This document shows, one piece after another, positions 17,610 through 25,266 of a stretch of 64,000 nt of DNA (positions are counted from its first letter, which is position 1; each line of letters starts with the position of its first letter). Origin of the DNA: Aeromonas veronii bv. veronii (GTDB lineage: Bacteria; Pseudomonadota; Gammaproteobacteria; Enterobacterales; Aeromonadaceae). The stretch lies in NCBI RefSeq assembly GCF_000820225.1, contig NZ_CDDK01000002.1:172883-236882 (forward strand). The letters are read 5' to 3'. The position numbers and the translations under genes were made by a program. Under the pieces are notes generated by a model. The model was not told the DNA's origin. It did not search any database and was given only the letters and a program-made list of their open reading frames with translations.

Positions 17610-17948
17610 TCAAGCGTCAGCTTCATCCGGTTGCGGCTGCTCCTTGAACGCGGCATTGGCACGACGGGCAATCGGCTTTTCGGTGTGACGGTTGAGTTGG
17701 CGCTCCAGTTTTTGCCCCAGTTCGTTGATGGCGGCGTAGAGATCCTCATGCTCTGCCTGGGCAAACAGTTTGCCGTTGGGGATGCCAGCACTGGCTTCGA
17801 CAGTGAACATCAGACGCTCTTTGGAAACAATCACATGGGGTGTGATGAGAGGCACCTGAAGACGTTCGAGCTTTTCAAAACGGGATTCGATGCGCTCGCG
17901 GATAGCCGGGGTGATGTCGATGATTTTGCTGGTAATTTCGATTTTCAT
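17610..17948 (-). CDS. raiA: Ribosome-associated inhibitor A / hibernation promoting factor
   Basis: 112-aa cytoplasmic protein that binds in the mRNA/tRNA channel of the 30S subunit and shuts down translation in stationary phase. The fold runs MKIEITSKIIDITPAIRERIE, then KLERLQVPL, then VEASAGIPNGKLFAQAEHEDLYAAINEL, with a basic KLERQLNRHTEK helix. The short acidic tail after about residue 95 and the lack of a long-HPF C-terminal dimerisation domain fit RaiA (YfiA, 113 aa) rather than short HPF (95 aa). A CRP-type site upstream fits its starvation control. Confidence 0.9.
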   Translation of the reverse strand: MKIEITSKIIDITPAIRERIESRFEKLERLQVPLITPHVIVSKERLMFTVEASAGIPNGKLFAQAEHEDLYAAINELGQKLERQLNRHTEKPIARRANAAFKEQPQPDEADA

Positions 17949-18316
17949 ATTGGCCCCCTTCGGGTCGTCTTGCTTGTGTCTTCACCTTCAGATTACTCAT
18001 TGGTAAAGATTGAAATGTGATCCATGTCACATAACCTTCCCTTGGCTATTCAGCAACTTATAAATTGTGATCTTTTCCGGTTTCGTGCCAAAAACAGCTT
18101 GAGCTCCATGAAACTGGCAGGCAGTATGACGGGAATAGGATCGTTTCTGTCCCTTCTTGGCAGCACTTCGTGTCGACCTCATGTCCGGTTTCCACTGCTT
18201 GATATCGCATGTTTGTACTCTTCCCTCGCAACCTCTGATCTGATGAGCGGATGCAGGGGGCGTTGCTATGCCTGATTGGACATCAAACGTGGTTGGTTGT
18301 TGTGTTGGAGTGGTAA
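17949..18316. other. 368-bp divergent region between raiA and the GGDEF-EAL gene
   Basis: Holds the CRP site and the raiA promoter at its left end. The rest is comparatively AT-rich and contains a short plus-strand frame (18024-18275) that lacks a ribosome site and is probably not a gene. The promoter of the GGDEF-EAL gene must lie here but I see no clear consensus. Confidence 0.5.
18016..18031. promoter_or_regulatory. CRP (cAMP receptor protein) binding site upstream of raiA
   Basis: Perfect palindrome TGTGA-N6-TCACA, flanked by AAA on the left and TAA on the right. Its centre is about 40 bases upstream of the start expected from a minus-strand -10-like TAATCT near 17991-17996, which is class-II activator spacing. 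E. coli raiA is known to be controlled by CRP. Confidence 0.8.
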
Positions 18317-20821
18317 ATGAAGCAGCAGGCCACGCAAGTCATGTGGTTTTTCGATCGGCAACATGATCAGTGGAGTCTCTCTGATCAGGGGGCCTACCAG
18401 CAGTGGCAAGGGGAGGGCAATCATCCCTGGGCCGCTCGCCTGTTACCGGAAGATGAGGCAGGCTTTGCCGACTTTCTCGTCCGGCTTCATGAATCACATC
18501 TGCCTGAACAGTTCATCGGTCATCTGAAAGATGATCAGGGGCAGCTCAACCATGTGCTCTGGAGTGGCCAGTTTGTGCCCACCCAGCAGATCTGCTGTGG
18601 CTGGCTGGCCCCTCTTGATACCGCCAACAGTGCTGTCTCCTCCCTCAATCTCTCTTTGCCATTGCTGCAAACCACCCTGCTCACCCAGTTGGCGCAGGCG
18701 CTCTCTGCCCGCACCGGGCTCGATTTCTTCAATACCCTGGTCAGCCAGCTGGCCCATATCCTCAAGGTGGATGCGGTCTGGGTGGGTGAGTTGTGCGGTG
18801 CAGATCGGGTCAAAGTGCTGGCTGCCGACGGGTTGTCGCTTAAAGACTACCCGCTGGTGGGTTCCCCCTGTCAGGAGCTCTACAAGCAAGGGGCCATCTG
18901 TTTCGAGGTGATCGACGAGTCGCAGGAGTATCAACCCTGGCTGGCGGCCGGGCAGACTTATTATGGTCAGCCGCTGTTTGATGCCAGAGGCCAACTTCTG
19001 GGCCATCTAGCGCTGCTCTATTCGGCCCCGGCAGATACCAGCAACCTCACCTCGGTGCTCAATACCTTCTCGGTACGGATGGTAGCCGAGCTGGAGCGTC
19101 TGCAATCCGATGCCCAGATGCGCCTCTCTGCCGTTGCATTCGAGACCCACGAAGGGATCATCATTACGGATCCGGGGTTCAAGATCCTGCGGGTCAACAA
19201 CGCCTTCAGCCAGATCACCGGCTTCGACAGCCAGTCGGTGCTGGGCCTGCATCTGGAAGAGGATCTCTGGCCCAATCTGGGGGGGCTCGGCTACGAGCTC
19301 AATACCCTCAGCCGCTGGCAGGGGGAGACCCAGCGTCGCCATGTCGATGGTCACACCTATCCCCAGTGGGAGATAGTGACACCGGTGCAGGATGAAAAAG
19401 GGGTGATCAGCCACTTTGTCATCTGCTTCGAGGATATCTCCGAGCGCAAGGCGGCCGAGCGACGCATTCAGGATCTCGCCTATTACGACGAGCTGACCGG
19501 ATTGCCCAATCGCCGTCAGTTGCACGAGACTCTGGTGCAGACCTTCAACGAGGCGACCCGCGATGGCTTGATTGGCGCGCTGCTCTTTATCGATCTCGAC
19601 CACTTCAAGACCATCAACGACTCCCTCGGCCATGCCACCGGTGACTGGCTGCTCAAGGAGGTCGCCGCCCGTCTCAAACGGCTGGTGCGACAGGGGGATT
19701 GCCTGGCCCGTCTCGGCGGTGACGAGTTTGTGTTGCTGCTGCCATCGCTCTCGGCCAGCCCGCCCCAGGCGGAGATGCAGGCCGATATCATTGCCGAACG
19801 GCTTATCACCGAGATTGCCGCTCCTTATACCTATGTGGGGCAAGTGCTGCACATCGGCGCCAGTGTCGGTATTACCCTGTTTCCGGATCGGGAGCAGGGG
19901 GTCGATGATCTGCTCAAGCAGGCGGATACCGCCATGTATCAGGCCAAGTCCGCTGGCCGCAAGACCCGTCGCTTCTTCGATGCCTCGATGCAGCAGCAGG
20001 CGGATCGCCGTCTGCTCATTCACAACGAACTGCGTAACGCCCTCAGCCAGCAAGAGCTGACCCTCTACTATCAGCCTCAGCATATGGTCGATGGCGGCGA
20101 TATCATTGGTGTCGAGGCGCTCATTCGCTGGCAGCCGGCCGGTCGCTCGCTGGTCTCGCCGGCAGAATTTATCCCCATCGCCGAGGAGACGGACCTGATT
20201 GTCGATATCGGCAACTGGGTGCTGCACGAGGCGTGCGCCCAGTATGTGCTGTGGGAGGAGAACGGCATCCACATTCCGCAGATCTCGGTCAACGTCAGTG
20301 CCAAGCAGTTCCATGCCACCGATTTTGTCGAGCGGATCCACGATGTGTTGGCGCAAACCGGCATGGATCCGGCCTGCCTCAATCTGGAGATCACTGAATC
20401 CGTGGTGCTGGGTCATGCCGAGGACACCATCAGCAAGATGACCGAGCTCAAGGAGCTCGGCATCAGCTTTGCCATCGACGATTTTGGCGCCGGTTACTCC
20501 TCCCTGAGCTACCTCAAGCGGCTACCTGCCGATGAGCTCAAGATCGACCGCTCCTTCATTCAGGACATCCCGAAAGATGGCGACAACATGGCCATCGTCG
20601 AGGCGGTGATCGCCATGGCCCGCCATATGGGCTTTAACGTCACGGCGGAAGGAGTGGAGTCCCGTCAGCAACTGGAGTTTCTCAAGGCGCAGGGGTGCAG
20701 TTTCTATCAGGGCTATCTCGCCTCCAAGCCGCTGCCGGTGCCCTATCTGGAGAAATATGTACAGCGGCTGACCAGACCGGAGCAACTGCGTGAAATGCAG
20801 CTGAGCGAGTCAGAAAAATAG
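18317..20821 (+). CDS. GAF-PAS-GGDEF-EAL cyclic-di-GMP signalling protein
   Basis: 834 aa, no membrane segment. The first 100 residues are of unknown type. A GAF-like domain spans about 125-255, a PAS domain about 275-380 (ITDPGFKILRVNNAFSQITGF), GGDEF about 390-555 and EAL about 575-820. The diguanylate cyclase motif RLGGDEF is intact (residue about 467). The inhibitory I-site RQGD lies exactly five residues before it. The EAL half keeps EALIRW (about 600), NLEITES, IDDFGAGYSSLSYL and ELKIDRSFI, and so should be a working phosphodiesterase. Both activities therefore look possible, with the GAF and PAS domains deciding the balance. No partner gene adjacent. Confidence 0.92.
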   Translation: MKQQATQVMWFFDRQHDQWSLSDQGAYQQWQGEGNHPWAARLLPEDEAGFADFLVRLHESHLPEQFIGHLKDDQGQLNHVLWSGQFVPTQQICCGWLAPLDTANSAVSSLNLSLPLLQTTLLTQLAQALSARTGLDFFNTLVSQLAHILKVDAVWVGELCGADRVKVLAADGLSLKDYPLVGSPCQELYKQGAICFEVIDESQEYQPWLAAGQTYYGQPLFDARGQLLGHLALLYSAPADTSNLTSVLNTFSVRMVAELERLQSDAQMRLSAVAFETHEGIIITDPGFKILRVNNAFSQITGFDSQSVLGLHLEEDLWPNLGGLGYELNTLSRWQGETQRRHVDGHTYPQWEIVTPVQDEKGVISHFVICFEDISERKAAERRIQDLAYYDELTGLPNRRQLHETLVQTFNEATRDGLIGALLFIDLDHFKTINDSLGHATGDWLLKEVAARLKRLVRQGDCLARLGGDEFVLLLPSLSASPPQAEMQADIIAERLITEIAAPYTYVGQVLHIGASVGITLFPDREQGVDDLLKQADTAMYQAKSAGRKTRRFFDASMQQQADRRLLIHNELRNALSQQELTLYYQPQHMVDGGDIIGVEALIRWQPAGRSLVSPAEFIPIAEETDLIVDIGNWVLHEACAQYVLWEENGIHIPQISVNVSAKQFHATDFVERIHDVLAQTGMDPACLNLEITESVVLGHAEDTISKMTELKELGISFAIDDFGAGYSSLSYLKRLPADELKIDRSFIQDIPKDGDNMAIVEAVIAMARHMGFNVTAEGVESRQQLEFLKAQGCSFYQGYLASKPLPVPYLEKYVQRLTRPEQLREMQLSESEK

Positions 20822-20920
20822 TCCCTGCTCCCCGCTGTAGCGCTGCTCGGCAACGGGTAGAATGAGAGGCAGTAGACCCACCGCCACCGGGCGGTGTATT
20901 GCCCTCAATGGAGATGTTCA

Positions 20921-22822
20921 GTGAAAGCTGTATGGGGAATTGTTTTGTCGGCGCTGTTCGTGCCGACCCTGATGGCGCAGACTGCCGACCAGACGCTCTA
21001 CCGTCAGGCGTATGACGCCGTACGGGCCAATGATCAGGCCCGTTTCCAGCAAATTCGTGCCCGTTTGACCCATTACCCCCTGCTCCCTTACCTCGATTAC
21101 TATCAGCTCGCCTTTCGTCCGGGGGCGGCGGATTACAACGATGTGACCCGCTTTATCCGCCAGCATGGAGATACCCCCCAGTCCAACCGGCTGGAGCGCA
21201 GTTATCTGACCTATCTGGCCCAGAGCCAGCAGTGGTCGCAGTTCCTGCGCTTCTATCCGGCCAAGCCGAGCTCCACCGACCTGCTCTGCATGCACTATCA
21301 GGCGCTCTATTACACCGGCAAGCCGAAAGAGGCGTTGCAGGGGGCGGGCAAGATCTGGATGAGCGGCCAATCCCGTCCCGATGCCTGCTCCCCGCTGTTC
21401 CAGCTGTGGCAGGCATCCGGTCAGCGAACCCAGGAGAAGATCTGGCAGCGGATGACGCTGGCGTTCGAGGCGGAAAACCCCAATCTGATCCGCCACCTTG
21501 GCGCGACCCTGGGTAGCGGCTTGCAGAGCTATGGCGATCAGATGGTGACCCTGTTTGAGCAGCCCGCCAAGGCGATGAACCCGGCCTATTTCAGCAGCAA
21601 TCCCTATTCCCGCAAGCTGCTCTCCCTCGGTTTGACCCGCTATGCCAATCAGGAGCCGGAGTCGGTGCTGCGCCAGCTTGCGCTATTTCGCAGCCGTTTC
21701 GGCCTGACCCAGGCCGAGGTGAAACCGGTAGAGCGTGCCATTGCCCGCCGCCTGCTGCTGGATCGCTCCATAGCCCAGCGTAGCTGGGTCGACAGCACGG
21801 TGAAAAAGCTGGCGGACCCAGATATCACCGAGCTGCGGGCACGATTGGCCATCTGGGAGCAGGATTGGCGTGGCCTCTCCGGCTGGGTGAAGATGATGCC
21901 GATGGCCCGTCAGAAAGAGGATCGCTGGCGCTACTGGATGGCGCGCTCCCTTGAAGTGCAGGGGCAGCAAAAACCGGCGCGGGATCTCTATCTGGAGACC
22001 GCCAACCTGCGCGGTTTCTACGGCTTTATGGCGGCCCAGCGCACCGGAGTGCCTTATCGCATCAAGAACCAGAGCGTCAAGCATGTGCCGGACTGGCGGA
22101 CGGCCAGCCAGCGCTGGCCCTTCCTGTTGCGGGTGCGCGAGCTGTTGTCGATGAACGAGATTGCAGCGGCCCGCTCGGAGTGGATCCACAACATGGATCG
22201 CAATCCGGTGGCCAAGCGCATCGAGTTTGGTCATATCGCCCTCAATCAGGGCTGGCACGAGCTGGCCATTCTCGCCAGCATTCGCGCCGAGGCGTGGGAT
22301 GCCCTCGACCTGCGCTTCCCGCTGCCGCTCAAACGCACCTTCTCCCAGATGGCGCAAGAGCGCACCATGAACACCAGTTTGCTCTATGCCATCTCCCGTC
22401 AGGAGAGTGCTCTCTATCCGCTGGCCCAGTCGCCGGTGGGGGCGCGCGGTCTGATGCAACTGATGCCTGCTACTGCCAAAGAGACTGCCGGCAAGCTGGG
22501 GGTGCCCTATCGCAACGAGCAGCAACTGTTTGATCCGACGATGAATATTCGTCTGGGGAGCGCCTATCTCAAGCGCTTGCTGGATGTTTATGACGGCAAC
22601 CGGATCCTGGCGGCGGCCGCCTACAACGCCGGGCCGGGACGGGTAAAACGCTGGCGAGAGCAGAGTGACAACAAGCCGATGGACGTGTGGGTCGAGAGCA
22701 TCCCCTACAAGGAGACCCGCAACTACGTGCAAAACGTGTTGTCGTTCGATCTCATTTATCAGCACAAGCTGCAGCAGCCGCTGCGCTTCATGTCAGAGCG
22801 GGAGCTCAATCACGCCTATTGA
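20921..22822 (+). CDS. slt: Soluble lytic murein transglycosylase
   Basis: 633-aa periplasmic enzyme that degrades peptidoglycan to 1,6-anhydromuropeptides. I chose the GTG at 20921 (GGAG seven bases upstream), which starts a good signal peptide (KAVWGIVLSALFVPTLMA, cleavage before QTADQ). A long helical U-shaped domain covers residues 20-450. The C-terminal SLT domain carries the catalytic Glu in SRQESALYPLAQSPVGARG (about residue 494), then LMQLMPATA and AAYNAGPGRV. Length is close to the 645 aa of E. coli Slt70. Confidence 0.93.
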   Translation: MKAVWGIVLSALFVPTLMAQTADQTLYRQAYDAVRANDQARFQQIRARLTHYPLLPYLDYYQLAFRPGAADYNDVTRFIRQHGDTPQSNRLERSYLTYLAQSQQWSQFLRFYPAKPSSTDLLCMHYQALYYTGKPKEALQGAGKIWMSGQSRPDACSPLFQLWQASGQRTQEKIWQRMTLAFEAENPNLIRHLGATLGSGLQSYGDQMVTLFEQPAKAMNPAYFSSNPYSRKLLSLGLTRYANQEPESVLRQLALFRSRFGLTQAEVKPVERAIARRLLLDRSIAQRSWVDSTVKKLADPDITELRARLAIWEQDWRGLSGWVKMMPMARQKEDRWRYWMARSLEVQGQQKPARDLYLETANLRGFYGFMAAQRTGVPYRIKNQSVKHVPDWRTASQRWPFLLRVRELLSMNEIAAARSEWIHNMDRNPVAKRIEFGHIALNQGWHELAILASIRAEAWDALDLRFPLPLKRTFSQMAQERTMNTSLLYAISRQESALYPLAQSPVGARGLMQLMPATAKETAGKLGVPYRNEQQLFDPTMNIRLGSAYLKRLLDVYDGNRILAAAAYNAGPGRVKRWREQSDNKPMDVWVESIPYKETRNYVQNVLSFDLIYQHKLQQPLRFMSERELNHAY

Positions 22823-22826
22823 GTCG

Positions 22827-22850
22827 GGGGCCGCCAGCCGGCCCCTGTTT
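22827..22850 (+). terminator. Terminator after slt
   Basis: 7-bp GC stem GGGGCCG/CGGCCCC with a 5-base loop, followed by TGTTTT. Confidence 0.65.
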
Positions 22851-22999
22851 TCAAATTTCCCTGCTGCCGGGTATCATCGGGTAAGGTTTTGTTACCAAAG
22901 GAAACATGCCTGGTGACCTGGCTCCGGGAATTGCATCAGGCCGCAGGGTATACTCGGGCGTCGGCACCGACAGGTTCCCCCACAATAAAGGAATGGATA

Positions 23000-23998
23000 G
23001 TGGCAACGATTAAAGACGTTTCTCAGCTGGCAAATGTGTCTATCTCCACCGTGTCGCGGGTTATCAACAACACGGCACAGGTAGCACCGGAAAAGCGTGA
23101 GGCCGTACTGGCGGCCATGAAGGAACTGAATTTTCGACCCAACAGTTTTGCCCAGGCACTGGTCAGCAAGCGTTCCAACTGCATTGGCGTGCTGGTTGGC
23201 GACCTCTGCGGCGGCCCCTTCTTTGCCCAGATGATGCGTGGCATCGAAACCATGGTCGATCAGGCCAACAAGTTCACCATCGTCATGTCTGGCAACCACG
23301 ATATCGCGCGCGAGCGTCACGCCATTCAGGCGCTGCTGCAGCGCCAGTGCGATGCGCTGATCCTCCACAGCAAGGCGCTCCCTGACGAGGAGCTGAGCGA
23401 GCTGGCGGCTGGCTCTACCCCCATCGTGTTCATCAACCGTCAGGTGCCGGGCGCGGAAGATCGCTGCGTCTGGCTCGATAACCAGGCGGGGATCACCACC
23501 GCGTGCCAGCACTTGCTGGATGCCGGTCATCGCAACATCGCCTTTATCACCTCCGATGATGAAGAGTTTGTCGATGGTCAGCAGCGGATGGCCGGTTACA
23601 CCCAAACTCTGGCGAGAGCCGGGATCGCCTTTGATCCTGCTCTCGTCAGCCGCGCCTATGCCGACGAAAATGGCGGCTATGTGGCGATGAGTGAACTGCT
23701 GGCCCGTGGTGTCGAGTTCACGGCCGTGCTCGGTTTCAACGACGGTATGGTGGCCGGCGCCATCTCTTGCCTGCTGGAGCGGGGTTACAAGATCCCGCAG
23801 CAGGTATCGGTGGTGGGGTTCGACGATATCCCCTACGCCCGCTACATCTATCCCAAGCTCACCACGGTGCGCTACCCCATCGAGGAGATGGGCAGCCGCG
23901 CAGCCGAGCTGGCGCTGCGTCTGCTCGATCACAAGCCGGTGGACGGCCTGGCGCTCAAGTTTGAAGCCCAGCTGGTGGAGCGTGAGTCAGTCGCCTGA
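23000..23998 (+). CDS. LacI/GalR-family transcriptional regulator
   Basis: 332 aa. The GTG start at 23000 lies eight bases after AAAGGA and gives the usual LacI beginning (ATIKDVSQLANVSISTVSRVIN: helix-turn-helix plus hinge, residues 1-60). The periplasmic-binding-protein-like sensor core follows, with GVLVGDLCGGPFFAQMMRGIE, the effector-pocket stretch GFNDGMVAGA and the C-terminal VVGFDDIPYARYIYPKLTTV. Closest in look to the GalR/GalS/AscG group. No sugar gene is adjacent, so target and ligand are unknown; it may act elsewhere in the genome. Confidence 0.88.
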   Translation: MATIKDVSQLANVSISTVSRVINNTAQVAPEKREAVLAAMKELNFRPNSFAQALVSKRSNCIGVLVGDLCGGPFFAQMMRGIETMVDQANKFTIVMSGNHDIARERHAIQALLQRQCDALILHSKALPDEELSELAAGSTPIVFINRQVPGAEDRCVWLDNQAGITTACQHLLDAGHRNIAFITSDDEEFVDGQQRMAGYTQTLARAGIAFDPALVSRAYADENGGYVAMSELLARGVEFTAVLGFNDGMVAGAISCLLERGYKIPQQVSVVGFDDIPYARYIYPKLTTVRYPIEEMGSRAAELALRLLDHKPVDGLALKFEAQLVERESVA

Positions 23999-24023
23999 CG
24001 TGCGTCAGACAGTGAACAACAAG

Positions 24024-24050
24024 GTGGCCCCATCGGGGCCACACTCTTTT
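24024..24050. terminator. Terminator between the lacI-type gene and DAHP synthase (convergent)
   Basis: 8-bp stem GTGGCCCC/GGGGCCAC with a 3-base loop ATC, followed by ACTCTTTT on the plus strand. Confidence 0.7.
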
Positions 24051-24075
24051 CTGCGTTATCTCTCTAATCCGCTAT

Positions 24076-25140
24076 TTATCCCGCCAGGGCGATCCGCTGC
24101 TGGCGGCGTGCCTCCACCCCTTCTGCCACCATATCGAGCAGTTGCCTTGTCTGTTCCCAGCCGATGCAGCTATCGGTGATCGACTGGCCGTAGCGCAGCG
24201 GTTTGCTGCCAATCTCCTGACGCCCTTCGCAGATAAAACTTTCCACCATGATGGCGGCGATGGCATGGCTACCAGCACCCAGCTGGTCGGCAATGTCACG
24301 GGCAACCAGCAGCTGGCGGGCATGTTGTTTCTGGCTGTTGCCGTGGCTGCAATCGATCATCAGGCGAGGGGAGAGATGATGCTGGCGCAGCAGCTCGCCA
24401 GCCTCTGCCACATGACTGCTCTGATAGTTTGGCTGGCGGCCACCGCGCAGGATCAGGTGGCAGTCGGGGTTGCCATGGCTGCGTACCAGTGCCAGCTGGC
24501 CATCACCGCAAGGCTGGGTATAGAGGTGGGCCGCCCGGCTGGCGAGGATCGCTTCTACCGCGATCCAGATATTGCCATCGGTGCCGTTTTTAAAGCCGAT
24601 GGGGCAGGGAAGGGCCGAGGCCAGCTGGCGGTGGAGCTGGGATTCGGTGGTGCGAGCGCCAATGGCACCCCAGCTGATGAGATCCCCCAGATAGAGCATG
24701 CTGGTGAGATCGAGAAATTCGGTGGCACAGGCGAGCCCTTCCTGTCCAAGGGCCAGAAGTAACTCCCGGGCCTGGGATAGGCCCTTTTCCAGTCGATCGC
24801 TGCCATCGAGGTCGGGATCGAAGATAAATCCTTTCCAGCCGAGCGTCGTGCGCGGCTTTTCGAAATAGGTGCGCATCACCAGTTGCAGCTGCTCCCCGTA
24901 TTGGCCCTGCAGTTCAGCGAGCCGGCCACCATAGTCGCGGGCGGCTGCCGGATCGTGAATGGAGCAGGGGCCGATCACCAGCAGTAGGCGATCATCCTCT
25001 CCCTGCAGAATATGGCGGGCTTGCTGGCGGCTGCGAGCGATCTGGCGAGCGAGCCGTGCCGGACAGGGTCTGGCCTTTAACATCTCGTCAGGAGTGGGCA
25101 ATGTGGCAAGGGGTGAAGCATTCAGAAGTGAGGTGAACAT
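24076..25140 (-). CDS. 3-deoxy-D-arabino-heptulosonate 7-phosphate (DAHP) synthase, class I
   Basis: 354-aa first enzyme of the shikimate pathway, joining PEP and erythrose-4-phosphate. Signatures: LLVIGPCSIHDP, MRTYFEKPRTTLGWKGF, IGARTTESQLHRQLAS, GFKNGTDGN, DCSHGNSQK and MVESFI. I chose the ATG at 25140 (AGGATCG upstream), since a start 18 bases earlier lacks a better site. It lies downstream of and on the same strand as the TonB-dependent receptor, within the siderophore locus. It therefore probably serves as a dedicated, iron-regulated isozyme feeding chorismate to EntC (inference). The isozyme type (Phe, Tyr or Trp sensitive) cannot be read safely. Confidence 0.88.
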   Translation of the reverse strand: MFTSLLNASPLATLPTPDEMLKARPCPARLARQIARSRQQARHILQGEDDRLLLVIGPCSIHDPAAARDYGGRLAELQGQYGEQLQLVMRTYFEKPRTTLGWKGFIFDPDLDGSDRLEKGLSQARELLLALGQEGLACATEFLDLTSMLYLGDLISWGAIGARTTESQLHRQLASALPCPIGFKNGTDGNIWIAVEAILASRAAHLYTQPCGDGQLALVRSHGNPDCHLILRGGRQPNYQSSHVAEAGELLRQHHLSPRLMIDCSHGNSQKQHARQLLVARDIADQLGAGSHAIAAIMVESFICEGRQEIGSKPLRYGQSITDSCIGWEQTRQLLDMVAEGVEARRQQRIALAG

Positions 25141-25216
25141 GAGCGATCCTGATGACAAATGGAAATCTGCATGCTCTTTGCTGTCCAGTGGGGATCTTCC
25201 CCTTATTCTCTTGGTT

Positions 25217-25248
25217 AACAGAGCGCGGGCATGGGCCCGCGCTCTGTT
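25217..25248. terminator. Strong intergenic hairpin between receptor gene and DAHP synthase
   Basis: Perfect 14-bp stem (25217-25230 with 25235-25248) and a 4-base loop. Neither side has a real U tract, so it may stabilise the upstream mRNA or partly attenuate read-through into DAHP synthase rather than stop transcription fully. Confidence 0.6.
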
Positions 25249-25266
25249 ATATCGGCCTTGGCTACC

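Noticed and set aside
18024-18275. 83-codon frame between raiA and the GGDEF-EAL gene
   Set aside because: No ribosome site, composition not protein-like, overlaps the CRP site.
19007-20416. 469-codon minus-strand frame within the GGDEF-EAL gene
   Set aside because: Antisense shadow; the sense protein has intact catalytic motifs.
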